A stretch of 48,283 nt of DNA from Thermoproteota archaeon. GTDB taxonomy: Archaea > Thermoproteota > Nitrososphaeria_A > Caldarchaeales > Calditenuaceae. How positions within the stretch are numbered: position 1 is the first letter of the stretch; each line of letters begins with the position of its first letter. The translations under genes and the position numbers were made by a program. Under the pieces are notes generated by a model. It saw only the letters and a program-made list of their open reading frames with translations. It did not search any database and had not been told where the DNA came from. Positions 1 through 8,215 of this stretch are shown in pieces. Location: NCBI GenBank assembly GCA_030550235.1, contig JAUQPU010000007.1:1-48283 (forward strand). Reading direction: 5' to 3'.

Positions 1-620
1 GGGTGGGGGAGGGATGAAGCTGGGAAGATTGCCTCGGAGAATATCATCAGAATCCCTGAGATGTAGACTGGTAGGCCCCACTCAAGCCTAGTCACAAATA
101 TCGCGTATGCCGCAAGCATTAGACCGAGGCCAAGGGCGGCCAGCAAACCCACAGCCATGCCTACTGCAAAGAGAGCTATACTCAAGGGGGTTAGGCCTAG
201 TCCAGGCGTGATGTTGAGGAGCGCTCCCACAGTTAGAGTAGAAAAACCTAGGGCTAAAATGGCTGTGAATGAGGACTCGATAAAGGATGCAATCACTCTA
301 CCCGCGATGTAGGACAGAGATGAGTGAGAGATGAAGACGAGTGGGAATGTGTAGGATGCCTTTCCCTCAGAGACGGCTGAGAGCGGAGCCCAGATATATG
401 ATGAGAAGTGCGTATAAAGTGATGAACCAACTATGAGAAACGAGACCCAGCTTGGGTCTAGCTTACCCGCCGCGCTAGACCCTACCCAGTAGACCATCAC
501 TACAGTTAGAATCCCTGCAGTTGCTGGTATCGTGCTTAAGAGAATAACGAGAGGTGGGAAGGTCCAGCTAAACTCCCTCTCAAGACCAAGCTGAATAGAT
601 GCGATAAGCTTCCTCATCAT
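1..620 (-). CDS. ABC-2 type exporter permease, partial (runs off the left edge)
   Basis: The reading frame is open from an ATG at 620 to the window edge, about 206 codons, so the C-terminus is missing. The protein starts MMRKLIASIQLGLEREF and contains several long hydrophobic stretches, as expected for the membrane subunit of an ABC-2 family exporter. Its ATG overlaps the TGA of the upstream permease gene (ATGA), so the two are probably translationally coupled, and the ABC ATPase lies just before them. I infer that the two unlike permeases pair with that ATPase to form one exporter. The substrate cannot be told from the sequence. Confidence 0.75.
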   Translation of the reverse strand, partial: MMRKLIASIQLGLEREFSWTFPPLVILLSTIPATAGILTVVMVYWVGSSAAGKLDPSWVSFLIVGSSLYTHFSSYIWAPLSAVSEGKASYTFPLVFISHSSLSYIAGRVIASFIESSFTAILALGFSTLTVGALLNITPGLGLTPLSIALFAVGMAVGLLAALGLGLMLAAYAIFVTRLEWGLPVYISGILMIFSEAIFPASSLPH

Positions 621-1432
621 TTCAGCGTCACTAGTATATCTCCTGTCTCACGGCCCCTCCTCTCGATATAGCTGAGCATCTTCAGCCCAATGTAAATTGA
701 CGTAACGGCCATGGCCGCTAGCAGAGCTATGTTGGGCCAAAGCTCTGACAAGCCCTCGGCATAGAAGACCGTTCTTCTAAGGGAGTCCATGCCTATCGTG
801 AGGGGTATCAAGGCGGCTACTGCCTGTATCGCGATAGGGAGGGGTGAGGACCTTCCTATGGAGGGGAAGTAGATGCCTGAGAGGAATGATACGGGTTCGT
901 ATAGAGCCTCGTTTATCTCCTCAGCCTCCCTGCTTAAAAAGAGGTATAGTGATGAGAGGGCTATTCCCATGCCGTATAGAGCCACGAGTGTAAGCATGAA
1001 GATAAGTACCAATGTAATTGTCGGAGGGGAGAATGGTGGTTTGAAGAGCAGTGTCCCGGTTATTAACACTGCTATTGAGCTGGGGAGGGTGCCGAGTATC
1101 CCGCCTAGGGACATACCGATTAGCAGTGCTGTCAGGGGTGCTGGTGAGGTGATGTAGAGGTAGAGCATTCCAGACCTCTTATCCCAGCTGAGCTGGGATG
1201 CCATTGACCAGAGGACGTTCCCCCAATAAGCAGCTATCCCCCCGCCTAATATCGCGAATCCGGTGAACTGTGGTAGGCCAGCAAACCTGTATAAAAAAGC
1301 TAGAGCCGTAGAGGTTAGCAGAGGGCCTCCGACGTTCACGAGTATCCAGAGGGGGTCTCCATACATCGCTATAACCCTGATAAGTGCGCGGGCGATAACC
1401 ACTTTAGCCCAGAGGGTAAAGCTAAACCTCAA
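617..1432 (-). CDS. ABC-2 type exporter permease
   Basis: This is a hydrophobic protein of about 271 residues with roughly six membrane segments, typical of ABC-2 exporter permeases (drug, lipid or polysaccharide export). An in-frame TTG at 1465 gives a longer form (282 residues) overlapping the ATPase gene by 44 bases. I prefer the TTG at 1432 because a GGGAGAGGAG Shine-Dalgarno-like stretch lies just before it, the overlap falls to 11 bases, and the membrane-like sequence begins right after it. It lies between the ATPase gene and a second permease gene in one operon. The family call is firm; the substrate is unknown. Confidence 0.82.
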   Translation of the reverse strand: MRFSFTLWAKVVIARALIRVIAMYGDPLWILVNVGGPLLTSTALAFLYRFAGLPQFTGFAILGGGIAAYWGNVLWSMASQLSWDKRSGMLYLYITSPAPLTALLIGMSLGGILGTLPSSIAVLITGTLLFKPPFSPPTITLVLIFMLTLVALYGMGIALSSLYLFLSREAEEINEALYEPVSFLSGIYFPSIGRSSPLPIAIQAVAALIPLTIGMDSLRRTVFYAEGLSELWPNIALLAAMAVTSIYIGLKMLSYIERRGRETGDILVTLK

Positions 1433-2405
1433 CGCTCCTCTCCCTCTCCGCGAAGCCTGCCCCAACCTGACTTATGAAAACATCCTCCAGAGTCGGTTCA
1501 AGTATCTGATAATTGTAGACCCTGACTCGCCTCTTCTCTAAAATATCCAGGATCTTTTCTAGGAAAATTTCATCTCTGAGTATAACACGGATTTTTGCAG
1601 TCTCGTTCTCATCGTCCACCCTTATAGTACCGCCAACCACACCCTCCAGCTGCGTGGGATCATCAATCTGAGCACCAGCCACGTCGGTCTCAAACAAAAC
1701 AACGGGCTTGCTGAGAGAGGACTTCAGATTCTCAGGAGTATCAATCGCTAAAATCCTCCCCTTATCTATAATCGCGACCCTATCGCAGATCTCCTCCGCC
1801 TCGAACATATTGTGAGTTGCTAGAAACATGGTGCGGGAGTTGATCTTAGCCTCTTTAACGAATAGTTCGCGAACCTTTTTGGCCGAGAAGACATCCATCC
1901 CGTTTGTCGGCTCGTCGAAGAAGACTACTAGGGGATCGTTGATGAGGGCTCGGGCTATGTTGAGCCTCTGCCTATAGCCGGTGGTAAGGGTGTAGAGCTT
2001 GCGGTCAAGCTGGTCTTGAAACTCAAGTAGTGCTGCCAGCTCCTCTATTCTCCTATTTGCAATGCTGGTTGATAAGCCGTAAAGCTGGGAGAAGAACCAG
2101 AGGTTCCTCCTCGCTGTTACGAAGTCAAATCCTACCCGCTCTGAGCTGCTGCTAAACCCTATTATCCCTCTCACCTTCTTAGCCTCTTTAACAACGTCAT
2201 AACCACCCACAAGGGCTCTGCCAGAGGTAGGTAGGAGAAGGGTTGTTAATATCCTGATTAGTGTGGTCTTTCCAGCCCCATTAGGGCCCAGTAGCCCGAA
2301 AACCTCACCACTTCTAACCTCGAGACTTACTTTATCGAGGGCTAACACTTTTCTCGACTTTGTTTCAAAAACCCTTGTGAGATTCTCAACTACTACATTA
2401 GCCAA
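1422..2405 (-). CDS. ABC transporter ATP-binding subunit
   Basis: The 327-residue protein has Walker A GPNGAGKT at residues 40-47, a Walker B ending in VVFFDEPTNGMD, and a switch histidine in FLATHNMFEAEE. These mark an ABC-2 exporter ATPase (DrrA/CcmA-like) with a C-terminal extension of about 100 residues, as is usual in this family. The signature motif reads TTGYRQRL instead of LSGGQ-type, which is degenerate but seen in this subfamily. The start is a TTG. A TATA-like TTTAATATGG about 26 bases upstream suggests a leaderless transcript separate from, or in addition to, read-through from the Vps4 gene 40 bases upstream. Confidence 0.9.
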   Translation of the reverse strand: MANVVVENLTRVFETKSRKVLALDKVSLEVRSGEVFGLLGPNGAGKTTLIRILTTLLLPTSGRALVGGYDVVKEAKKVRGIIGFSSSSERVGFDFVTARRNLWFFSQLYGLSTSIANRRIEELAALLEFQDQLDRKLYTLTTGYRQRLNIARALINDPLVVFFDEPTNGMDVFSAKKVRELFVKEAKINSRTMFLATHNMFEAEEICDRVAIIDKGRILAIDTPENLKSSLSKPVVLFETDVAGAQIDDPTQLEGVVGGTIRVDDENETAKIRVILRDEIFLEKILDILEKRRVRVYNYQILEPTLEDVFISQVGAGFAERERSVEV

Positions 2406-2445
2406 TCCTAAGACAAGATTCGCCGTCGGCCATATTAAACCCTAT

Positions 2446-3549
2446 TCAAACCGCCTCATATCTCTGTTCCCACTCACGAAGCCTAGTTATTAATTCTCCA
2501 CTGATGGAGGGCTTCCTCTTCTCAATCGCGGTGATGAAGTCACTCATAGAGATTTTCCTAGGCTCTTCAAGCCTGTTCTCGAACATTTCCCTAATCGTTG
2601 AAATGTGAGCATCTAGGCATATGTTGTAGAGGTCGGCAGGTGAGTAGTTAGCCGTCATGTTTGCTAGTGCCTCAAGGTCAACATCCTCTGACAACTTGAG
2701 ACTGGCCGTATAGTGTTTTAAGATCTGTAACCTAGTCTCGGTGTCTGGTGGACCCACATAGATTCTCTTCTGGAACCTTCTTATGAAGGCCTCATCCAGC
2801 AACCAGGGCTTATTTGTAGCTGCTATCACGTAGAGGTATTCCTTCTTATTCTTGTTAGCAAGGCCGTCCATCTCCTTGAGAAGCTGGTTACGGGCACGAG
2901 CCTCGCCGCCAACCTCCAAGTATCTCTGCGCGGTCAACGAGTCCGCCTCGTCTATGAAGATGACTACCGGGTTACCTGTCGAGGCCTCATTTCTTGCCTT
3001 AGAAAAGAGCGTAGCTATGTTTTTCTCACTCTCACCGAGCCACTTTGACAAGACGGTCGCGGCGTCTAGGGTGTAGAGTGTAGCATTGACTTCGTTCGCC
3101 GCCGCGGCCACAAGCAGTGTTTTTCCGCACCCGGGCGGCCCGAAGAGGAGAATGCCCGTGGGCCATCCTAGAGGGAAAAGGTCTGGTCTCAAGCAAGGAT
3201 AGACTATGGCTTCGCGTATAATTCTCTTGGCATCCTCAAGACCTATAACGTCGCTCCATTTGATGTTGCTTTTGAAAGGCTCAATCTGTAGCTCTTCTCT
3301 ATTGGTGCTCTGCCTGACAACAGTCCTGACTGGCGTCCCATCGCTAAGCTCGTTAAGTCTCTCGAGATATTGCCTCATCCTTTCCCTGTAAACCTCGTGG
3401 AGAACTGGGCTTTGTGTCAGGCTTATTAGCCTGCTCAGAATCTGTATAGCCTCCTTATAGCGGGCTATAGCGGCCTCCCTGGACCCTTGTCTATCCAGGT
3501 ATACAGCCTCCTTAGCCTTTTCTATTGCAATTTTCTCTAGCTCACTCAA
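2446..3549 (-). CDS. cdvC: Vps4/CdvC-type AAA+ ATPase with MIT domain
   Basis: The 367-residue protein has an N-terminal three-helix MIT domain (about residues 3-70, rich in Tyr/Glu/Lys helices), a linker, and one AAA+ module with Walker A GPPGCGKT (137-144), pore loop KWLG (169-172), Walker B VVIFIDE (195-201) and arginine fingers in FIRRFQKR. MIT plus a single AAA+ cassette is the layout of Vps4/CdvC, which disassembles ESCRT-III (CdvB) polymers in archaeal cell division and membrane remodelling. No CdvA or CdvB gene is in the window. The TTG start has a CTTAAAAC box about 30 bases upstream, fitting a leaderless transcript. The length matches crenarchaeal CdvC. Confidence 0.93.
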   Translation of the reverse strand: MSELEKIAIEKAKEAVYLDRQGSREAAIARYKEAIQILSRLISLTQSPVLHEVYRERMRQYLERLNELSDGTPVRTVVRQSTNREELQIEPFKSNIKWSDVIGLEDAKRIIREAIVYPCLRPDLFPLGWPTGILLFGPPGCGKTLLVAAAANEVNATLYTLDAATVLSKWLGESEKNIATLFSKARNEASTGNPVVIFIDEADSLTAQRYLEVGGEARARNQLLKEMDGLANKNKKEYLYVIAATNKPWLLDEAFIRRFQKRIYVGPPDTETRLQILKHYTASLKLSEDVDLEALANMTANYSPADLYNICLDAHISTIREMFENRLEEPRKISMSDFITAIEKRKPSISGELITRLREWEQRYEAV

Positions 3550-3652
3550 GCCTCGAGGCGCGTCCTAGCCTCTAATATTGTTTTAAGAGGTTTACACATC
3601 GGGTAGAGTAGATGGGGCTATGGGAAATACCCCAAAAATACCTAGGAATTCA

Positions 3653-4108
3653 TCAAGGGACTTCCTTAGCCGTGTGGAAGACGAAACAGGTCTCCGTCTT
3701 CGCGACATTCTTAATGCTTCTAATCTTGTCGATGACTAGTCTACCTACCTCTTCGGTTGAAGGAGCCCTTACCTTAATTAGCATATCCCACTGTCCGCTG
3801 ATTAGGTGGACTTCGTAGACATGCTCCATCTCCGCGATCATTGCGGCGAGGTCTCTCTGGGAGATGTCCATGACGGGGGAGAACGAGACTAAGAGAAAGG
3901 CGGTGGCTGGTAGTCCCAGACGTGAATAGTCAGGGATAGCGGCTATGCGTTTTATTACCCCTCGAGAGGTGATTCTCCTGAACCTCTCCTGAAGTGTGGT
4001 TCGTGGGACTCCAAGCTCCCGTGAGAGCTCCGTGAAACTCTTCTTAGCATCCTTCATTAGCGCCCGGATAATTTCAAGGTCCTTCTCATCTAAGGCAGTC
4101 TCAACCAT
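3653..4108 (-). CDS. Lrp/AsnC-family transcription regulator
   Basis: The 151-residue protein has an N-terminal winged helix-turn-helix (about residues 8-55, with the recognition helix in RTTLQERFRRI) and a C-terminal RAM ligand-binding domain (about 65-145, including SGQWDMLIKV). This is the size and order of archaeal Lrp/AsnC regulators, which sense amino acids or related small molecules as oligomers. It is transcribed away from the HMG-CoA synthase operon, and the shared upstream region of about 180 bases would let it control itself, the mevalonate genes or both; that is inference. A TTATATAA box lies 24-31 bases before the ATG, so the mRNA is probably leaderless. Confidence 0.92.
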   Translation of the reverse strand: MVETALDEKDLEIIRALMKDAKKSFTELSRELGVPRTTLQERFRRITSRGVIKRIAAIPDYSRLGLPATAFLLVSFSPVMDISQRDLAAMIAEMEHVYEVHLISGQWDMLIKVRAPSTEEVGRLVIDKIRSIKNVAKTETCFVFHTAKEVP

Positions 4109-4131
4109 ATCAACGTCTATATGACTGTAGG

Positions 4132-4139
4132 TTATATAA
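4132..4139 (-). promoter_or_regulatory. TATA box of the Lrp/AsnC gene
   Basis: TTATATAA reads on the minus strand 24-31 bases before the ATG of the regulator, the spacing expected for a leaderless archaeal transcript. Confidence 0.65.
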
Positions 4140-4255
4140 GCTTAACCGTCCAAAACTCATATGAAGTCATTATCTTGGCCGGATTTTAACCCCTTTTTGA
4201 CCCAGGTTAGAGGCCAGACTATTAATCGACACTTGCAGATTCGTGGTTCAACACT

Positions 4256-4263
4256 TTTATATG
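4256..4263 (+). promoter_or_regulatory. TATA box of the HMG-CoA synthase operon
   Basis: TTTATATG starts 30 bases before the TTG at 4286. It supports that TTG as start of a leaderless mRNA for the HMG-CoA synthase, thiolase and DUF35 genes. Confidence 0.6.
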
Positions 4264-4285
4264 GGCAGATGCAATACAGAGCGAA

Positions 4286-5329
4286 TTGTCTAAGCTTTCG
4301 GGAATATCCATCCTCGGCTATGGCGCCTACATCCCGATGTTTAGAATTAAGGCAGCTGAGATCTCGAGGGTCTGGGGCCTCTCAGAATCTGAGCTTCCCG
4401 TGGTTGAGAAGTCGGTCAACAGCGTAGACGAGGATACAGCCACAATAGCGGCCGAGGCTGCGAGCTACGCTGTAGCAAGGGCCGGTATAGATCCCAGCAA
4501 GATTGGAGCAGTCTATGTCGGCTCGGAGTCACACCCATATGCCGTGAAGCCCACGGGGACAATAGTGGCTGAGGTGCTCGGAGTCAATAGCAGGCTCCTG
4601 AGCGCAGATTTAGAGTTTGCATGTAAGGCTGGGACTGAGGCGATGGAGCTAGTCACAGGCCTTGTGGCCTCCGGGATGATTGAGTATGGGCTTGCGATAG
4701 GTGCTGATACTGCGCAGGGGAAGCCTAGGGACGCGCTGGAGTATACGGCGGCCTCTGGTGGGGTCGCGGTTGTGATTGGGAGGAGCGGTGAGGGCGCCAT
4801 AGCTGATCTGGAATATGCTTCAAGCTACGTCACAGATACGCCGGACTTCTGGAGAAGAGGCCATGAGAGATACCCAATGCATGGCTCAAGGTTCACAGGC
4901 GCCCCCGCCTATTTCCACCACATAATCTCCGCGGTAAGAATGGTCCAGGAGGACGGCTACTCGTTAGAGGAATTCGACTACGCCGTCTTCCATCAGCCAA
5001 ACTCAAAATTCCCCTTCGCAGTCGCTAAGATGTTGGGCATACCTGCTAAGAAGGTCGAGCCCGGCGTTGTCGTCAACGTCATAGGGAACACGTATGCGGC
5101 TTCTTCGATGATGGGTTTAGCAAAGGTGCTTGATCAGGCAAAGCCAGGTGAAAAAATTCTCATGGCCTCCTACGGCTCGGGAGCTGGTAGTGATGTCTTC
5201 ATATTCAGGGTCAAGGAGGGGGTTCTGGCGAAGAGGAATAGGGCCCCGCTCGTTAGCGAGCTGATTGAGAGGAAGAGGTACATAGACTATGCTCTATACC
5301 TTAAGGCGCGCGGCAAGATAAGGGAGTAG
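4286..5329 (+). CDS. mvaS: Hydroxymethylglutaryl-CoA synthase
   Basis: The 347-residue protein condenses acetyl-CoA with acetoacetyl-CoA to HMG-CoA, the second step of the mevalonate route to isoprenoid lipids. The catalytic set of archaeal HMG-CoA synthases is visible: Glu81 in ESHPYAVKP, the nucleophile Cys113 in LEFACKAGTEA and His236 in VFHQPNSKFP. The length fits the archaeal type. The TTG start follows a TATA box at the right distance for a leaderless mRNA. The thiolase and DUF35 genes follow within 6 and 3 bases, matching the archaeal thiolase/HMGCS/DUF35 channelling complex known from a methanogen structure. Confidence 0.95.
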   Translation: MSKLSGISILGYGAYIPMFRIKAAEISRVWGLSESELPVVEKSVNSVDEDTATIAAEAASYAVARAGIDPSKIGAVYVGSESHPYAVKPTGTIVAEVLGVNSRLLSADLEFACKAGTEAMELVTGLVASGMIEYGLAIGADTAQGKPRDALEYTAASGGVAVVIGRSGEGAIADLEYASSYVTDTPDFWRRGHERYPMHGSRFTGAPAYFHHIISAVRMVQEDGYSLEEFDYAVFHQPNSKFPFAVAKMLGIPAKKVEPGVVVNVIGNTYAASSMMGLAKVLDQAKPGEKILMASYGSGAGSDVFIFRVKEGVLAKRNRAPLVSELIERKRYIDYALYLKARGKIRE

Positions 5330-5335
5330 AGGTCT

Positions 5336-6490
5336 ATGAGGAGGGTGTACGCTGCCGGGGTAGGCCTGTTGAAGGTTGACGAGCGGTGGGAGCAGTCGAT
5401 TGACAGTATGGTCACACAGGTTGTTGACGGTCTCACGGAGGTGAGGCCTTGGAAGATAGACTCAATCTACGTCGCTAATGCCGTGGGTGAGGTTCTACAG
5501 AGCCAGGCTAACCTGGGCGCGATCGTCGCTGAGGACCTGGGCCTGGTCGGTGTTCCAGCCGTTAGGGTTGAGGCCGGGGGGGCAAGCGGTGCCGCCGCCC
5601 TCCTGGCTGGATATCAGGCTATACTCTCGGGCCTTGCAGACACAGTCTTAGTCATAGGCGTTGAGAAGCTGTCTGATGCTACGCCGGAGGAGGCTGTCTT
5701 CCTGCCAACCCTCTCGGAGAGATATGACTATGTGGGCTTTCAGGGTGTCACGGAGGCCGCAATCGCCGCCATGATGTATAGAATGTATCTTGAGAGGTAT
5801 GAGCTTCCTCAGGAGATGGTCGCCCAGTTCCCTGTCCTGATGCATGAACATGCCTCAAAAGCCCCACACGCCCAATACCAGTTCAAAACAACGCTAGAGA
5901 ACGTCCTCTCCTCCCCAATAGTCTCTCCACCTCTCAGAAGGCTTGAAACAACGGCGCCAGCCGACGGAGCAGCCGCCATCCTCCTCTGCAGCTCGGACGC
6001 CCTATCAACGATTCAGCATGAGCAGGTAGTCGAGCTGGCGGGAGCCGCATCATCCACAGATGTTGTCTTCCCAATGGAGAGGGAAGATCCCCTAAAACTC
6101 AACGCGGCCGCCCGCGCCTACTATGAAGCATTAGCCAGGCCTGGGATAAGCAGAGACGATGTCAAGGTACTGGAGATTCACGACTCCTACTCTATATTGG
6201 CGAGCCTGATTCTAGAGTCGATTGGATACTCGGAGCTGGGTGCAAGTGGTTTGGATGTTAAGAAAGGTATATATGACTATGGTGGGAAGGTAGTTATCAA
6301 CTCTTTCGGCGGCCTAAAGGCTCGGGGGCATCCTCTAGGGGCCACAGGAGTTTATCAAGCGGTGGAGATCTTCCTGCAGCTGACGGGACGGGCTGGTGCC
6401 TGCCAGGTGGATGGCGCGAGGTATGGAGCGATGGTCAGCCTATCGGGGCTTGGGAGCTCCGCCTACGCCCTGATCATGAAGGAGAGGTGA
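5336..6490 (+). CDS. Thiolase-family protein (acetyl-CoA C-acetyltransferase-like), nucleophilic Cys replaced by Gly
   Basis: The 384-residue protein has the archaeal thiolase/SCP2-thiolase fold pattern: an N-terminal half with EAGGASGAA around residue 79, His282 in EIHDSYSI and His332 in GGLKARGHPLGATG. From its place between HMG-CoA synthase and DUF35 it should supply acetoacetyl-CoA within the three-part complex. The usual ExxCASG nucleophile motif reads EAGGASG here: codon 82 is GGG (Gly), not a cysteine codon. The two histidine motifs are kept. Either the protein is a structural partner, uses a different mechanism, or the family alignment is offset; I consider the Cys loss real from the reading frame. 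Confidence 0.88.
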   Translation: MRRVYAAGVGLLKVDERWEQSIDSMVTQVVDGLTEVRPWKIDSIYVANAVGEVLQSQANLGAIVAEDLGLVGVPAVRVEAGGASGAAALLAGYQAILSGLADTVLVIGVEKLSDATPEEAVFLPTLSERYDYVGFQGVTEAAIAAMMYRMYLERYELPQEMVAQFPVLMHEHASKAPHAQYQFKTTLENVLSSPIVSPPLRRLETTAPADGAAAILLCSSDALSTIQHEQVVELAGAASSTDVVFPMEREDPLKLNAAARAYYEALARPGISRDDVKVLEIHDSYSILASLILESIGYSELGASGLDVKKGIYDYGGKVVINSFGGLKARGHPLGATGVYQAVEIFLQLTGRAGACQVDGARYGAMVSLSGLGSSAYALIMKER

Positions 6491-6493
6491 GCC

Positions 6494-6910
6494 GTGTTGC
6501 ACGCCATCTTCCGTCCACCTGTCAATTGGAGGCATAGGAGGTTCAGGTATGGACTGGTTGTCTGGAGATGTCTTAACTGCGGCGCCGTCCACCAATACGC
6601 GACGAGAATCTGTAGGAGGTGCAGGTCCAATAGGGTTGCAGAGGACAGGCTCCCCGACCGCGCACGGCTCGTAACCCTCACAGTCGTGAAGAACCCTCCG
6701 GTGTCCTTCGAGAAGCAGGCACCATACATAGTCGGGCTTGTAGAGTTTGAGGATGGGACAAAAATGCTGACCGGGATCACGGACTGCGAGCCAGAGGAGC
6801 TTAAGCCAGGCATGGAGCTGGAAAGGGTTGTTCGGAAGATAGCTGAGGACGGCGAGTCTGGGCTAATCGTCTATGGCTACAAGTTCAGGCCTGTTATAAA
6901 GAGGCGCTAG
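6494..6910 (+). CDS. DUF35 OB-fold/zinc-ribbon protein of the thiolase-HMGCS complex
   Basis: The 138-residue protein has an N-terminal rubredoxin-like zinc ribbon (WRCLNCG followed by CRRC) and a C-terminal OB-fold (LVTLTVV through GIT and KPGMELERVV). This is the DUF35 family, which in archaea bridges thiolase and HMG-CoA synthase and holds the shared CoA site. It starts with GTG 3 bases after the thiolase stop, so it belongs to that operon. The length is usual for the family. Confidence 0.9.
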   Translation: MLHAIFRPPVNWRHRRFRYGLVVWRCLNCGAVHQYATRICRRCRSNRVAEDRLPDRARLVTLTVVKNPPVSFEKQAPYIVGLVEFEDGTKMLTGITDCEPEELKPGMELERVVRKIAEDGESGLIVYGYKFRPVIKRR

Positions 6911-7010
6911 GCCATCCATCCAGACAGTCATCCCTCAGTTCACCAAGCCAGTGTGTGATGGAGAAGGTAAATAGCGTGGCTCTGCAGCTCTATTTACAGG
7001 AGGCTTAGGA

Positions 7011-7703
7011 ATGAGTCTATCCAGCTTTCCGAGAAGGATGACCGATATAGCCAGCAGTTTTCCAGCTCTATCCACGGGAACCACAACTGTGGGGTTCACG
7101 GCAGGCGATATTGTCGTCTTCGCAACCGATAGTAGGGCAACAGCCGGGTTCTTCGTCGCCCACAGAAAGACTAAGAAGGTCTACAAGATAGCAGACCACG
7201 CTGCCATGACGATTGCTGGCAGGGTGGCCGATGCCCAGAGCCTCATAGACTTAATGAGAGCGAACGCCCGCCACTATGAGGTCACATATGGGAGAAGGGT
7301 ACAGATTAAAGCCTTGACCAGCCTGCTCTCCAACCTCATGTTCAGCTATAGGTGGCTACCTTTTCAGGCCCAGATACTTCTAGGAGGCATTGACGATGAA
7401 GGATCTCACCTATTCAGTGTGGACCCCTTGGGCGGCTTTACAGAGGAGAAGATGGTTGTCTCAGGCTCAGGTTCTCCAGTCGCCTTAGGTGTATTGGAGT
7501 CTGAGTATAGGCCTGATCTGAGCCTCGACGAAGCGATCAGGCTGGCCTTTAAAGCTGTGGCGGCGGCTATCAGGCGCGATATAGGCTCAGGAGACAGCAT
7601 CGACGTGGCATACATCTCACCCGCCTCAATGTATAGGGAGCTGACCGTGCAGGAGAAGGCCCCGCTCTATGACCAGTTTGTTAAGCCCTATCTTTTGATG
7701 TAA
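7011..7703 (+). CDS. psmB: 20S proteasome beta subunit (catalytically complete)
   Basis: The 230-residue N-terminal-nucleophile hydrolase has a 23-residue propeptide ending in STG, which would be cut to free Thr24 (mature Thr1) in GTTTVGF. Mature Asp17 (residue 40, FATDSRAT) and Lys33 (residue 56, RKTKKVYK) are present, so this is an active beta subunit of the archaeal 20S proteasome. No alpha subunit or PAN gene is in the window. An AGGAGG Shine-Dalgarno sequence precedes the ATG, unlike the leaderless genes around it. Its 3' end overlaps the convergent EVE gene by 23 bases. It is the natural degradation partner of the ubiquitin-like system at 29446-32234, which is an inference. Confidence 0.95.
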   Translation: MSLSSFPRRMTDIASSFPALSTGTTTVGFTAGDIVVFATDSRATAGFFVAHRKTKKVYKIADHAAMTIAGRVADAQSLIDLMRANARHYEVTYGRRVQIKALTSLLSNLMFSYRWLPFQAQILLGGIDDEGSHLFSVDPLGGFTEEKMVVSGSGSPVALGVLESEYRPDLSLDEAIRLAFKAVAAAIRRDIGSGDSIDVAYISPASMYRELTVQEKAPLYDQFVKPYLLM

Positions 7704-8163
7704 CCTCGTCCTGCTGTGATTGGTATCTTATGACTAGTTCATAGTCCTCTGGCGTGATGGGGTGGAGTGTCCCCTGAAGATAAGCAGACCACTTGGCCTT
7801 ATTCTTTACAAAGCTCATGCTCGGTATGACTCTGCTCGCCTCTATCGGGTTGGCCCAGATAACCCCCTCAATGCCGAAGTAATGGGTGAGGAGGCCTGAT
7901 GGATACCCCTCAATGATTGATTTGATCTGAGGCGTTATCGGCTGAGCTACTGATTTAATGTTGCACGTGCCCGCAATTACCCTTCCCCTTTTGCTCGAGA
8001 CATAGAAGACTCCATGATCACCTGGCGCGATCTTCTTCCTATAGGGATTCTTAGCGGAGATGAGCCAGACTCCGTGTCTCACACGAGTCAAGAGGACCTG
8101 CATGGCTGGGATAATCTCCCTCGGGGCACCTCTGTGGTCCTTGACAACCATGAGCCAATACAT
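7681..8163 (-). CDS. EVE/PUA-superfamily domain protein
   Basis: The 160-residue protein fits the EVE domain of the PUA superfamily: YWLMVV near the N-terminus, a central GDHGVFYVSS strand and a C-terminal ITPEDYELVI segment. EVE proteins bind modified nucleic acid bases or RNA; the exact ligand is unknown here. It is convergent with the proteasome gene and divergent from the sugar dehydrogenase gene, sharing an ATATATAT box with the latter. The family assignment is from motif memory, so moderate certainty. Confidence 0.7.
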   Translation of the reverse strand: MYWLMVVKDHRGAPREIIPAMQVLLTRVRHGVWLISAKNPYRKKIAPGDHGVFYVSSKRGRVIAGTCNIKSVAQPITPQIKSIIEGYPSGLLTHYFGIEGVIWANPIEASRVIPSMSFVKNKAKWSAYLQGTLHPITPEDYELVIRYQSQQDEVTSKDRA

Positions 8164-8187
8164 GCAAGTCGAGTATCACATCAGTGG

Positions 8188-8195
8188 ATATATAT
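8188..8195. promoter_or_regulatory. Palindromic TATA box between two divergent genes
   Basis: ATATATAT reads the same on both strands. It lies 21-28 bases before the GTG at 8216 and 25-32 bases before the ATG at 8163, so one site could start leaderless transcripts in both directions. Confidence 0.5.
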
Positions 8196-8215
8196 GCTTT
8201 AATTGCTTATATTAG

